A stretch of DNA of 64,000 nt from Cribrihabitans_A neustonicus (GCF_048820895.1 NZ_JBMERQ010000002.1:248001-312000), one strand, 5' to 3'. Positions 8,506 through 16,769 are shown, counted from the first letter of the stretch. Notes: generated by a model not told the origin, from the sequence alone. Numbers and translations: made by a program.

Positions 8506-9158
8506 GCGTCCGTTGCGACCAGCTGCCAGTTGGGGTCGTCGCTGCCCATGTTGCGGGCAAAGACCCAGGTGTCCTTCTGGCGCTTCACCGACTTGGGATC
8601 GCCTTCGACGATGTCGCCGCCGCGGTCGCGCACGACCGAGGTCAGCTCGCCCACGAAACGCATGGTGATCTCGGCCCGCTGGGTCTGCTCGTCGAAATGC
8701 GCATCGGCCAGGGTGGTTTCCCGCACGCCGATGAACTCGGCCTCGATCTTGTAGCCCTTATCCTCGCGCTCCGCGACGGCATCGACGAAGCTCTCAAAAA
8801 CATCCTCGGCCAATAGCGGCTGAATGCTGTCCAGATCGCCACGCTCGAAGCCCATGATGATCATCTCGTAGGCGGCGCGGGCGCCCTGGACGAATTCCTG
8901 CACCTGGAAGGAAGGCTCGGCCCGCTTCATCTGGGTCAGCGCCAGCGCCTGCGGGCTGTCTTCGGGCACGTAGTCGGTGATGTCACGGTCCGGACCGCCC
9001 TCAATCACTTCCAGATCCGGGCGGCGGCTCCGGGTTTCCGCTTTCGGCAGTGGCGGCTTTTCGAACCCTTCGCGTGTTCCCAGAACGCTTTTCAAGCGCA
9101 GGATCAGGAACACGGCGATACCGGCCAGAACCAAAAGCTGTATCACGGGCGACTCCAT
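8502..9158 (-). CDS. timA: TimA-like Tim44/TIM44-domain membrane protein
   Basis: A 218-residue protein with one N-terminal membrane helix (about 5-22), a charged linker, and a C-terminal Tim44-like domain from about residue 75 (FQVQEFVQGARAAYEMI, later WVFARN and WQLVATDA). Alphaproteobacterial TimA is the homologue of the mitochondrial import factor Tim44; its bacterial function is not settled but is envelope-associated. It is first gene of the leftward operon with mltA (4-nt overlap) and diverges from fxsA-secB across 116 nt. Confidence 0.9.
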   Translation of the reverse strand: MESPVIQLLVLAGIAVFLILRLKSVLGTREGFEKPPLPKAETRSRRPDLEVIEGGPDRDITDYVPEDSPQALALTQMKRAEPSFQVQEFVQGARAAYEMIIMGFERGDLDSIQPLLAEDVFESFVDAVAEREDKGYKIEAEFIGVRETTLADAHFDEQTQRAEITMRFVGELTSVVRDRGGDIVEGDPKSVKRQKDTWVFARNMGSDDPNWQLVATDA

Positions 9159-9274
9159 GCGTACCTCATGCTAGGTATTGGGGCCTTGTTTGAAACCAAA
9201 GCCTTCCCGCCTTATGTAGGTGACGGGCGGAGCCAAGTCTACCGCTCCGGCGTATGTTCTGAGGAAACCCTGCG

Positions 9275-9766
9275 ATGTATCTCTTCCTGGCCTTTCTGCT
9301 GGTCCCCATTATCGAAATCGCCCTGTTCATCCAGGTCGGCGGCCTGATCGGCCTGTGGCCGACCCTGGCTGTCGTGGTGCTGACGGCGGTGCTGGGCACC
9401 TGGCTGGTGAAGACGCAAGGCCGGATGGCGATAGGGCAGCTGAAATCCTCCTTTGAGCGGCTCGCCGACCCGGCCGAGCCGCTGGCCAACGGCGCGATGA
9501 TCCTGTTTGCGGGTGCGCTGCTGCTGACGCCGGGGTTCTTCACCGATGCGGTTGGTTTTGCGCTGCTGACGCCGCCGGTGCGGCGCGCAGTCTTCAACTA
9601 CCTCCGCAGCCGGGTCAGCGTCACCCAGTTCCGTATGGGGCCGCAGCCGAAGCAGCCGCCGCGCCAGCCTGGCGGGCGTGGCGATGTCATCGACGGCGAT
9701 TACGAGGACGTCACCCCCGGCCGCCGCAGCGAAGGGCCATCGGGCTGGGTTGACGGCCCCCGTTGA
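9275..9766 (+). CDS. fxsA: FxsA family inner-membrane protein
   Basis: A 163-residue membrane protein with the FxsA signature: N-terminal helix MYLFLAFLLVPIIEIALF, then GGLIGLWPTLAVVVLTAVLGTWL, KTQGR, and a third hydrophobic stretch AMILFAGALLLTPGFFTD. The C-terminal ~50 residues are polar and Pro/Gly-rich. In E. coli FxsA overproduction relieves phage T7 exclusion by F; the native role is unknown. GAGGA at 9261-9265 lies 9 nt before the ATG. secB follows 55 nt later on the same strand. Confidence 0.93.
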   Translation: MYLFLAFLLVPIIEIALFIQVGGLIGLWPTLAVVVLTAVLGTWLVKTQGRMAIGQLKSSFERLADPAEPLANGAMILFAGALLLTPGFFTDAVGFALLTPPVRRAVFNYLRSRVSVTQFRMGPQPKQPPRQPGGRGDVIDGDYEDVTPGRRSEGPSGWVDGPR

Positions 9767-9821
9767 GCTGATACGGGCAAGCTGCTAAGCACTTGCAAAA
9801 CAATTCTTCAGGAGTACCACG

Positions 9822-10319
9822 ATGGCAGAGAACGGCGAAGCCCAGCAGCAGCCGCAAGTGCAGATGAACATTCTGGCCCAGTTCATCCGCGACATGTCTT
9901 TCGAGAACGTGATGTCGCAGAAAGGCGCCGGCGGCGAGGTCCAGCCGGACGTCAGCGTGCAGGTCAACCTCGACGCCAAGAAGCGCTCGGCGGAGAACCA
10001 GTACGAGGTCATAACCAAGCTGACCATCGAATCCAAGAACAAGGACGGCGGCAACGTGCTGTTCCTGTTCGAACTGGAATATGTCGGCGTGTTCAGCATC
10101 ACCGGCGTGCCGGAGGATCAGCTGCACCCCTATCTGCTGATCGAATGCCCGCGCATGACCTTCCCGTTCCTGCGCCGCATCGTGTCGGATGTGACCCGCG
10201 ACGGCGGCTTCCCGCCGCTGAACCTCGACAACATCGACTTCGTGGCGCTCTACCGCAACGAGCTGACCCGGCGCCAGCAGGCGGCTGCAGCCACCGCACC
10301 GGAGACGCCGGAGCAATAA
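9822..10319 (+). CDS. secB: Protein-export chaperone SecB
   Basis: A 165-residue tetrameric chaperone that keeps preproteins unfolded and hands them to SecA. Family landmarks are NILAQFIRDMSFENV (about 16-30), VQVNLDAK and LTIESKNK. The proline-rich segment GGFPPLNLDNIDFVALY lies near residues 129-145. Length is close to E. coli SecB (155) with a Gln/Ala-rich tail. CAGGAG precedes the ATG. A perfect terminator follows. SecB sits opposite timA/mltA, which encode exported envelope proteins. Confidence 0.96.
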   Translation: MAENGEAQQQPQVQMNILAQFIRDMSFENVMSQKGAGGEVQPDVSVQVNLDAKKRSAENQYEVITKLTIESKNKDGGNVLFLFELEYVGVFSITGVPEDQLHPYLLIECPRMTFPFLRRIVSDVTRDGGFPPLNLDNIDFVALYRNELTRRQQAAAATAPETPEQ

Positions 10320-10343
10320 GACTGCCCGAAGTTTGTAACGCAG

Positions 10344-10377
10344 AACGCCGCTGAACCCCTCAGCGGCGTTATTTTTT
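10344..10377 (+). terminator. Intrinsic terminator after secB
   Basis: Perfect 11-bp stem AACGCCGCTGA / TCAGCGGCGTT, loop ACCCC, then ATTTTTT. It lies between the convergent secB and dnaQ stops. Confidence 0.92.
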
Positions 10378-10399
10378 GTGCATGCCGTGCCGGCCCGGC

Positions 10400-11131
10400 T
10401 CAGCCGCTAGCGCTGTTCCAGAGCGCGTCTTCGCCCAGTTTGGCAACAAAGGCCTCATGGGCGGCTTGTTCAGCGGCGGTCAGCCGCGGCGGCAACGGGA
10501 CGGGACGGGGGGCGGGGCGCCAGGCGTCCTGGACCTCGGAAGTGCCGCCTGAGCCGCCACTGCTCAGCCCGAAGTCCGGCTGGCGGCCGCCGATCAGCTC
10601 CAGGTAGACATCGGCGAGGATCTCGGAGTCGAGCAGCGCGCCGTGCAGCGTCCGGTTCGAGTTGTCGATGCCGAAGCGGCGGCAGAGCGCATCCAGCGTC
10701 GCCGGCGAGCCGGGAAAGCGCTTGCGTGCCATCGCCAGAGTGTCGAGCGCCTGCTCCATTGGCAGCTGCGGCAGGCCCATCCAGCGCAGTTCGGCGTTGA
10801 GGAACTTCATGTCGAAGCTGGCGTTATGGATCACCATGCGGGAATCGCGCACGAAATCGAGGAACTGCTGCCCCACCTTGGCAAACACCGGCTTGTCGCG
10901 CAGCGTCACCTGGCCCGGCGCGGGCTGCTGCGGCGGCTCCAGCAGGTCGGGGCCGATGCCGTGCACGCCAAAGGCTTCCGCCGGCATCGAGCGCTCGGGG
11001 TTGATATAGACGTGGAACGTCTCCCCGGTGGGCATGTGGTTGAGCAGCTCCACCGCGCCGATTTCCACGATCCGGTCGCCGGATTCGGGATCAAAGCCGG
11101 TGGTTTCGGTGTCGAGTACGATTTCACGCAT
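10400..11131 (-). CDS. dnaQ: DNA polymerase III epsilon subunit (proofreading exonuclease)
   Basis: A 243-residue 3'-5' proofreading exonuclease of the replicative polymerase. Exo I motif LDTETTGFD is at residues 6-14 (catalytic Asp7, Glu9). Exo II has HNASFDMKFLN and Exo III has HGALLDSEILADVYLEL (DEDDh class). The C-terminal ~60 residues after a Gly/Ser linker are the expected alpha-subunit tether. The start overlaps the coaE 3' end by 8 nt. It is last gene of maf-aroE-coaE-dnaQ, which runs away from the putative origin. Confidence 0.96.
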   Translation of the reverse strand: MREIVLDTETTGFDPESGDRIVEIGAVELLNHMPTGETFHVYINPERSMPAEAFGVHGIGPDLLEPPQQPAPGQVTLRDKPVFAKVGQQFLDFVRDSRMVIHNASFDMKFLNAELRWMGLPQLPMEQALDTLAMARKRFPGSPATLDALCRRFGIDNSNRTLHGALLDSEILADVYLELIGGRQPDFGLSSGGSGGTSEVQDAWRPAPRPVPLPPRLTAAEQAAHEAFVAKLGEDALWNSASG

Positions 11132-11714
11132 TAGCGGTCCTGCTCCTGATATCGGCGAGGATGCGGTCGACGGCCTCGGCCGCCTGTTCCGGCGTGGCGG
11201 TTTCGATCACATAATCGGCGCGCGCCAGCTTCTCCTCGATCGGCATCTGTTTCTGCAGGATCTGCCGGAATTGCTCAACCGTCATCGTACCGCGCGCGAG
11301 AACCCGCTCCTCCTGCGTGGCGGGGTCCACGGTGACGCAGGCAACCGCGTCCATCTCCGCCTCGCCGCCGGTTTCAAAAAGCAGGGGGATATCGAACACG
11401 AGGATGCCGCTGCCAGATGCCCGGAAGGCGGCGCGGTCAGCAGCGACCAGCGGGTGCACGATGGCCTCGATCCGGGAGAGCGCCGCCGGGTCCGCGGCAA
11501 TGATGCGCTTTAGCGCGCTGCGGTCGACGGTGCCTTCAATTACTGCCTCGGGGAAAGCCGCGGCCATGGGCGCCACAGCGGCGCCTCCGGGCCCGTAGAG
11601 CCGGTGAACCGCGGCGTCGGCATCCCAGACCGCGCAGCCGCGGTCCGCAAACAGGCGGGCGGTTGTGCTCTTGCCCATGCCGATGGAACCGGTGAGGCCA
11701 AGGCTGAAACTCAT
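11124..11714 (-). CDS. coaE: Dephospho-CoA kinase
   Basis: A 196-residue P-loop kinase catalysing the last step of coenzyme A synthesis, phosphorylating the 3'-OH of dephospho-CoA. The P-loop GSIGMGKST is at residues 9-17. WDADAAVHRLY carries the substrate-binding Asp pair, and FDIPLLFETG is the CoA-domain lid motif. It overlaps aroE by 4 nt and dnaQ by 8 nt, consistent with one operon. Confidence 0.96.
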   Translation of the reverse strand: MSFSLGLTGSIGMGKSTTARLFADRGCAVWDADAAVHRLYGPGGAAVAPMAAAFPEAVIEGTVDRSALKRIIAADPAALSRIEAIVHPLVAADRAAFRASGSGILVFDIPLLFETGGEAEMDAVACVTVDPATQEERVLARGTMTVEQFRQILQKQMPIEEKLARADYVIETATPEQAAEAVDRILADIRSRTANA

Positions 11715-12544
11715 GCCAGGATCGCCTCGCGGGTGGCGGCGTCCACCACCGGGCGCTGGCCGAACCAGCGCTCAAACCCCGGCACCGCCTGATGCAGCAG
11801 CATCCCGAGGCCGTCGACTACGGTGCAGCCGGTTTCCCCCGCCACCTCCAGCAGATGGGTTTTCAGCGGCGCATAAATGAGGTCTGTCACCACCGCATCC
11901 GGCCGAAGACCGTCGAGCGGCACCCGCAGCCGCGGCTTGCCGGTCATGCCCAGCGAGGTGGTGTTCACGATCAGCGCGCCTTCCTCGATCACATTGCCGG
12001 CCTGCACCCATTCGACCACCCGGATGCGGGCACCAAATTCGCTGCGCAGCCGGTCGGCGCGTTCGCGCGTCCGGTTTGTGAGCAGGATCTCCGGAACCCC
12101 GGCCTCCAGGAGCGAGGCCACAACCGCCCGGCAGGCGCCGCCGGCCCCGAGCACAACTGCGGGCCCCGCCTGCGGATCCCAGTCCGGTGCGCCCTGGTGC
12201 AGATTGGTGATGAAGCCATAGCCATCTGTGTTGTCGGCGAGCACCGAGCCGTCGCCGCGGAAGATCAGCGTATTGGCCGCCCCGATCAGGCGCGCCCGGT
12301 CGGTCACCTTGTCGGCCACCTGCATCACCGCCTCCTTGTGCGGTATCGTCACGTTGGCACCGGCAAAGCCCATTCTTGGCATCATCCGGATCACTGCTTC
12401 CAGGTCGCCGGGCTCCACGTGCATCGGCACGTAATGGCCGGGAATGCCCAGCGTAGTGAGCCAGTGACGGTGCAGCTGCGGCGACTTGGAATGGGCAACC
12501 GGGCAGCCGATCACACCGGCCAGCGGAATAATCTCAACTGTCAT
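11711..12544 (-). CDS. aroE: Shikimate dehydrogenase (NADP)
   Basis: A 277-residue enzyme that reduces 3-dehydroshikimate to shikimate in aromatic amino acid synthesis. Substrate site elements are HSKSP (18-22) and NVTIPHK with the catalytic Lys70, and the later NTDGYGF motif supplies the partner Asp. The NADP site is VVLGAGGACRA. It overlaps maf and coaE by 4 nt each. Confidence 0.96.
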   Translation of the reverse strand: MTVEIIPLAGVIGCPVAHSKSPQLHRHWLTTLGIPGHYVPMHVEPGDLEAVIRMMPRMGFAGANVTIPHKEAVMQVADKVTDRARLIGAANTLIFRGDGSVLADNTDGYGFITNLHQGAPDWDPQAGPAVVLGAGGACRAVVASLLEAGVPEILLTNRTRERADRLRSEFGARIRVVEWVQAGNVIEEGALIVNTTSLGMTGKPRLRVPLDGLRPDAVVTDLIYAPLKTHLLEVAGETGCTVVDGLGMLLHQAVPGFERWFGQRPVVDAATREAILA

Positions 12545-13140
12545 TGCGCAATAACACCCTGCAACCCGAGGTAACTAAGAAGCTCGATCAACGGTAAACC
12601 CAAAACGTTAAAATAGCTGCCGTCAACCTGGGTGAACAGGCGCACGCCTTCCTCCTCGAGTTTGTAGCTTCCCACTGCTTGTCGGATGCTGTCCCAGTTG
12701 CGCGCCACGTAATCCTCCAGGTAGGTGTCCGAGGCATTGCGCATCGACAGGCGCACCTGGCCGACATGGCGCCAGACGGGCTCTGCGTCGCGGTAGAACA
12801 CCGCAGCAGACAGCAGCATGTGCCGCTTGCCGCGCATCGCCTTCAGCTGCGCGAGCGCCTCTGCGGGGCTTTCAGGCTTCGACAGCAGCGCGCCTTCGAA
12901 ATCGAGCACCTGGTCACAGCCAAGCACCAGCACCCCTGGGTGTTTCGCGCTGATCTTGCGGGCCTTCGCCTCCGCCAGCGCGTCCGCTACGTCACGCGGC
13001 GGCGCACCCTCGGCCAGCAGCGCCGCCTTGACCGCCGCCTCGTCCAGGCGTGGCACGTCGACGGTGAAATTCACGCCTGCCTGACGCAGCAGATGCGCCC
13101 GGATTTCGGAACCGGAGGCCAGAACGATGTGGGCAGCCAT
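12541..13140 (-). CDS. maf: Maf-family nucleotide pyrophosphatase
   Basis: A 199-residue Maf/HAM1-like enzyme that hydrolyses non-canonical or methylated nucleoside triphosphates (YceF-type m7GTP or YhdE-type dTTP/UTP; the subtype cannot be settled by eye). Landmarks are LASGSEIRAHLL at the N-terminus, VLGCDQVL (about 73-80) with the catalytic acid, SKPESPAEA, and the C-terminal FNVLGLPLIELLSYL. It is first gene of the leftward operon. Its start codon abuts the putative origin: a DnaA-box-like 9-mer overlaps the ATG at 13140-13148. Confidence 0.93.
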   Translation of the reverse strand: MAAHIVLASGSEIRAHLLRQAGVNFTVDVPRLDEAAVKAALLAEGAPPRDVADALAEAKARKISAKHPGVLVLGCDQVLDFEGALLSKPESPAEALAQLKAMRGKRHMLLSAAVFYRDAEPVWRHVGQVRLSMRNASDTYLEDYVARNWDSIRQAVGSYKLEEEGVRLFTQVDGSYFNVLGLPLIELLSYLGLQGVIAQ

Positions 13141-13547
13141 GTGGAAAACCCCGTGGGAAAGAAGCTGATCTTTGCAGGACGTTTTGTATGGTTTTGGGGG
13201 CGCAAGTAAAGACCACAGGGCTTGACGGGTGCGCCGGGATTCAGCCCGATGAGTCGCCCAGCGTGGATGAGGATAACTGCAAATCCGTGGATATCTGCAC
13301 TACCCCCATTTCATCCCGGATTTATCCCCAGGCCACTGCCGGCAGGAACCCGTCTGAAATCCCTTGTTTTTATGGTGCGCTGCGGTTTTTCCCGGCAAGC
13401 GCCTGCAAGCGCTGGAAATTTATTCACAGTGAGGATAAGCGGGGGGAAGAGTCACTTATCCACCGGACTCGGTACACCCTACAAAAACATCATCCTTCTA
13501 ATATTTCTTTTTTAATTAGGGGGACTGATCCGGCCCAAGGAAAGCCC
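13140..13547. other. Putative chromosomal replication origin (oriC)
   Basis: A 407-nt gap between the divergent maf and hemJ genes that I read as oriC. DnaA-box-like 9-mers (consensus TTWTNCACA): 13140-13148 (-) TTTTCCACA and 13420-13428 (+) TTATTCACA match fully. One mismatch: 13268-13276 (-) and 13430-13438 (-) TTATCCTCA, 13322-13330 (+) TTATCCCCA, 13456-13464 (+) TTATCCACC. Two weaker ones lie at 13262-13270 and 13286-13294 (both -). Next comes an AT-rich tract at about 13480-13518, suited to duplex opening. Four GANTC sites (13238, 13251, 13449, 13466) would be CcrM targets. Flanking operons point outward, and parAB with two parS sites are within 7 kb. dnaA itself is not in the window. 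Confidence 0.78.
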
Positions 13548-14003
13548 ATGGACCTCGGCGAGCTGATGATCCCGCTCTACCCCTACGCCAAATCTCTGCA
13601 CATCATGGCGGTGCTGAGCTGGATGGCGGGTTTGTTCTATCTCCCCCGTCTGTTCGTGTATCACGTGGAGCAGGCTGAGAAGGTGCAGGACGCTAAGCCG
13701 ATATTCCTTGAGATGCAGGAGAAGCTGCTGCGTGTGATCATGCGGCCTGCGATGTATGTCTCCTGGGCAGCAGGGCTGTTCATCGTGCTGACGCCGGGAA
13801 TGGTGGACTGGAGTTACATCTGGCCGTGGACCAAGGGCGCAGCGGTGATTGCGATGACTTGGTATCACCATTGGCTCCTGATGCGGCACCGCGATTTCGA
13901 GGCGGGGCGGAATCAGCTCTCCGGCCGGCGCTACCGGCTGATGAACGAAGTGCCGACGGTGCTGATGGTCATCATTGTCGTCTCGGTGATCTTCAAATTC
14001 TGA
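13548..14003 (+). CDS. hemJ: HemJ, protoporphyrinogen IX oxidase
   Basis: A 151-residue four-helix inner-membrane protein that oxidises protoporphyrinogen IX in bacteria lacking HemG/HemY. The family pattern is visible: YPYAKSLHIMAVLSWMAGLFYLPRLFVYH near the N-terminus, including the conserved His18 and an Arg/His after helix one; MRPAMYVSWAAGL; and TWYHHWLL with RRYRLMNEVP near the end. The ATG at 13548 follows AAGGA at 13537-13541. The frame is open much further upstream, but that part is the AT-rich origin and gives no homologous protein. hemH (56.3 kb) and hemW (21.4 kb) are also in the window. Confidence 0.93.
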   Translation: MDLGELMIPLYPYAKSLHIMAVLSWMAGLFYLPRLFVYHVEQAEKVQDAKPIFLEMQEKLLRVIMRPAMYVSWAAGLFIVLTPGMVDWSYIWPWTKGAAVIAMTWYHHWLLMRHRDFEAGRNQLSGRRYRLMNEVPTVLMVIIVVSVIFKF

Positions 14004-14055
14004 CGCAGAAGCGCTGAAACAGGGGCAGGGCGGGCGGAACCGCCCGTGCCGGCGT

Positions 14056-14084
14056 TTGACTCACCCTCAGCGAGTCCCTATGTA
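14056..14084 (+). promoter_or_regulatory. Candidate rho promoter with two GANTC sites
   Basis: TTGACT (14056-14061), a 17-nt spacer, then TATGTA (14079-14084). A GACTC site (14058-14062) overlaps the -35 and a GAGTC site (14072-14076) lies in the spacer. CcrM methylation of these could make rho transcription responsive to passage of the nearby replication fork; that is inference. A hairpin at 14031-14046 just upstream may end hemJ transcripts. Confidence 0.45.
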
Positions 14085-14139
14085 TCGTTCTCAACGAGCC
14101 CGTCCGGGCCTCGAATCTTCCACACCTGTCACATGACCG

Positions 14140-14157
14140 CCCCCGGGCAAGCGGGGG
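14140..14157 (+). promoter_or_regulatory. Hairpin in the rho leader
   Basis: CCCCCG / CGGGGG stem with a 6-nt loop, ending 18 nt before the rho ATG and next to the likely ribosome site (AGAGG at 14161-14165). rho mRNAs are often autoregulated through their leaders, so this could control translation or pausing. Confidence 0.4.
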
Positions 14158-14175
14158 ATCAGAGGCTGTATATAT

Positions 14176-15447
14176 ATGACCGTCCAATCCCTGAATCTGT
14201 CCGATCTGAAAGCGAAAAGCCCCAAGTCGCTGCTCGCCATGGCCGAAGAGCTGGAGATCGAAAACGCCTCGACCATGCGCAAGGGCGAAATGATGTTCCA
14301 GATCCTGCGCGAACGCGCGGATGAAGGCTGGGAGATCGGCGGCGACGGCGTGCTGGAAGTGCTGCAGGACGGCTTCGGCTTCCTGCGCTCACCCGAGGCA
14401 AACTACCTGCCTGGCCCGGATGACATCTATGTCTCACCCGACATGATCCGTCAGTATTCCCTGCGCACCGGCGACACCGTCGAGGGCCAGATCAAGGCGC
14501 CCCTGGACAACGAGCGCTATTTTGCGCTGACCAACGTCACCATGATCAACTTCGAGGAGCCGGAGAAGGCGCGCCACAAAATCGCCTTCGACAACCTGAC
14601 CCCGCTCTACCCGGACGAGCGCCTGAAGATGGAGATCGAGGATCCCACCATCAAGGACCGCTCCGCCCGCGTGATCGACCTGGTGGCACCTATCGGCAAG
14701 GGCCAGCGCTCGCTGATCGTGGCGCCGCCGCGGACAGGCAAAACGGTGATCCTGCAGAATATTGCGCACTCGATCGAGAAGAACCACCCTGAGTGCTACC
14801 TGATCGTGCTGCTGATCGACGAACGCCCGGAAGAGGTGACCGACATGCAGCGTTCGGTGAAGGGTGAGGTTGTCTCCTCCACCTTCGACGAGCCGGCGAC
14901 GCGCCACGTGGCGGTGTCGGAGATGGTCATCGAAAAGGCAAAGCGCCTGGTCGAACATAAACGAGATGTTGTGATTCTTCTCGACTCTATCACAAGACTT
15001 GGTAGGGCGTTCAACACCGTCGTGCCGTCCTCCGGCAAGGTTCTGACCGGCGGTGTTGACGCCAACGCCCTGCAGCGCCCGAAACGCTTCTTTGGTGCCG
15101 CCCGGAACATCGAGGAAGGCGGCTCGCTTACCATCATCGCCACCGCACTGATCGACACCGGCAGCCGGATGGACGAGGTCATCTTCGAAGAGTTCAAGGG
15201 CACCGGTAACTCGGAGATCGTGCTCGACCGCAAGATCGCCGACAAGCGCGTGTTCCCGGCCATCGATATTCTCAAGTCCGGGACCCGGAAAGAGGATCTC
15301 TTGGTGGAGAAGGGCGATCTCGCCAAAACATTTGTTCTGCGCCGGATCCTCAACCCGATGGGCACCACCGACGCCATCGAGTTCCTGCTCTCCAAGCTGA
15401 AGCAGACCAAGTCGAACTCCGAATTCTTCGACTCGATGAATACCTGA
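14176..15447 (+). CDS. rho: Transcription termination factor Rho
   Basis: A 423-residue hexameric RNA helicase that ends transcription at Rho-dependent sites. The N-terminal Rho domain (SLNLSDLKAKSPKSLL) is followed by a cold-shock-like RNA-binding domain with DGFGFLRS (65-72). The ATPase has Walker A APPRTGKT (183-190) and Walker B VVILLDSITRL, with the Q-loop/R-loop around VDANALQRPKRFFGAARN. Length equals that of typical Rho without insertions. mnmE starts 30 nt downstream. Confidence 0.98.
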   Translation: MTVQSLNLSDLKAKSPKSLLAMAEELEIENASTMRKGEMMFQILRERADEGWEIGGDGVLEVLQDGFGFLRSPEANYLPGPDDIYVSPDMIRQYSLRTGDTVEGQIKAPLDNERYFALTNVTMINFEEPEKARHKIAFDNLTPLYPDERLKMEIEDPTIKDRSARVIDLVAPIGKGQRSLIVAPPRTGKTVILQNIAHSIEKNHPECYLIVLLIDERPEEVTDMQRSVKGEVVSSTFDEPATRHVAVSEMVIEKAKRLVEHKRDVVILLDSITRLGRAFNTVVPSSGKVLTGGVDANALQRPKRFFGAARNIEEGGSLTIIATALIDTGSRMDEVIFEEFKGTGNSEIVLDRKIADKRVFPAIDILKSGTRKEDLLVEKGDLAKTFVLRRILNPMGTTDAIEFLLSKLKQTKSNSEFFDSMNT

Positions 15448-15477
15448 CCCGGGCCGGCAAGGAAGAAGGGCCACCCC

Positions 15478-16764
15478 ATGGACACGATCTTTGCGCTGGC
15501 CTCCGCCCAAGGAAAGGCCGGGGTCGCGGTGATCCGCGTCTCCGGCCCGCGTGCGCACTTTGCCGGCAAGATCCTCTGCGGCCGCGATTTGCCGGCGCGG
15601 GGCAGTGCGCTGCGCCTGTTGCGCGACGGCGCCGGCGAGCGGCTGGATGAGGCGCTGGTGCTCAGCTTTACCGCCCCGAAAAGCTTCACCGGCGAAGACG
15701 TGGTCGAATTCCAGACCCACGGCAGCACCGCCGTGGTCGCGGCCGTTCTGCGGGAACTCGGCGCGATCGACGGGCTGCGCATGGCCGAGCCCGGGGAATT
15801 TACCCGGCGCGCCCTGGAAAACGGCAATCTCGACCTCACCCAGGTGGAGGCGCTGGCCGATCTCATCGACGCCGAAACCGAGGCGCAGCGCAAGCAGGCG
15901 CAGACCGTGCTCGCCGGCGGGCTCGGCAAGCTGGCCGAGGACTGGCGCCGCGACCTGATCCGCGCCGCCTCGCTGATCGAGGTCACCATCGATTTTGCCG
16001 ATGAAGAGGTGCCGGTGGATGTGACACCGGAGGTCTTGGCGCTGCTCGCCAATGTGCAAGCCGGCCTGGAGCGCGAGACGGTCGGCGTGGGAATCGCCGA
16101 ACGCATCCGATCGGGTTTCGAGGTCGCTATTGTCGGCGCACCGAATGTTGGAAAGTCGACGCTGCTGAATGCGCTGGCCGGCCGCGACGCCGCGATCATC
16201 TCGGAATACGCGGGCACCACCCGCGACATCATCGAGGTGCGGATGGATCTTGCCGGCCTGGCGGTGACACTGCTGGATACCGCCGGACTGCGTGATACGG
16301 ATGATCATGTCGAAGGCATCGGCATCGCGCGCGCCCGGGAACGGGCCGAAGCCGCCGACCTGCGCGTGTTCCTCGCCGAAGAGGACGAACTGCTCGACGT
16401 TGGCATGCGCGCAGGCGACATCCGGCTGAAGCCGAAGGCAGACCTGCGCGATGACAGCGACGGGGCGATCTCCGGCCGGTCGGGGCAGGGGGTCGATCAG
16501 CTCGTTGCCCATATCGCCTCCGTCCTGAAGGAGCGCTCGGCCCACGCCGGCATCGCCACGCACGAACGCCATCGCACGGCAATGAATGCTGCCCTTGAAA
16601 ACCTGCGCGCGGCGCAAGATATTCTGCAGCGCGGGCCGGAGTTTTATGACATAGCGGCCGCGGAACTGCGCTCGGCGATTCGCGCCTTGGAAATGCTGGT
16701 TGGGCGGATCGGCGTCGAAAATCTTCTGGACGAGATCTTTTCGAGTTTCTGCCTTGGGAAATAG
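15478..16764 (+). CDS. mnmE: MnmE, tRNA-modifying GTPase (atypical G4)
   Basis: A 428-residue GTPase that works with MnmG to place carboxymethylaminomethyl groups on U34 of certain tRNAs. An N-terminal formyl-THF-binding domain (MDTIFALASAQGKAGVAVIRVSG) is followed by a helical domain, the G domain, and the C-terminal FCLGK (424-428) with the catalytic Cys. G1 GAPNVGKST is at 220-228, EYAGTTRD is the G2 region and DTAG (267-270) is G3. The G4 motif, normally NKxD, reads PKAD at 319-322, and the G3-G4 segment is shorter than in E. coli. The G5-like SGRSGQG follows. Its stop is followed by the parS site and the mnmG start. Confidence 0.95.
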   Translation: MDTIFALASAQGKAGVAVIRVSGPRAHFAGKILCGRDLPARGSALRLLRDGAGERLDEALVLSFTAPKSFTGEDVVEFQTHGSTAVVAAVLRELGAIDGLRMAEPGEFTRRALENGNLDLTQVEALADLIDAETEAQRKQAQTVLAGGLGKLAEDWRRDLIRAASLIEVTIDFADEEVPVDVTPEVLALLANVQAGLERETVGVGIAERIRSGFEVAIVGAPNVGKSTLLNALAGRDAAIISEYAGTTRDIIEVRMDLAGLAVTLLDTAGLRDTDDHVEGIGIARARERAEAADLRVFLAEEDELLDVGMRAGDIRLKPKADLRDDSDGAISGRSGQGVDQLVAHIASVLKERSAHAGIATHERHRTAMNAALENLRAAQDILQRGPEFYDIAAAELRSAIRALEMLVGRIGVENLLDEIFSSFCLGK

Positions 16765-16769
16765 GGGAG

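Noticed and set aside
13188..13547. Upstream extension of the hemJ frame by 120 codons
   Set aside because: HemJ homologues start at the MDLGELMIPLYPY segment, which has its own ribosome site; the extension crosses the DnaA boxes and AT-rich tract.
13657..13672. TGTATCACGTGGAGCA inside hemJ, 13 of 16 matches to parS
   Set aside because: Three mismatches break the palindrome; it encodes the conserved VYHVEQA segment of HemJ.
14434..16617. Very long open frame (727 codons) on the minus strand across rho and mnmE
   Set aside because: A shadow of two certain genes in high-GC DNA; composition is His/Gln/Arg-rich with no family motif.
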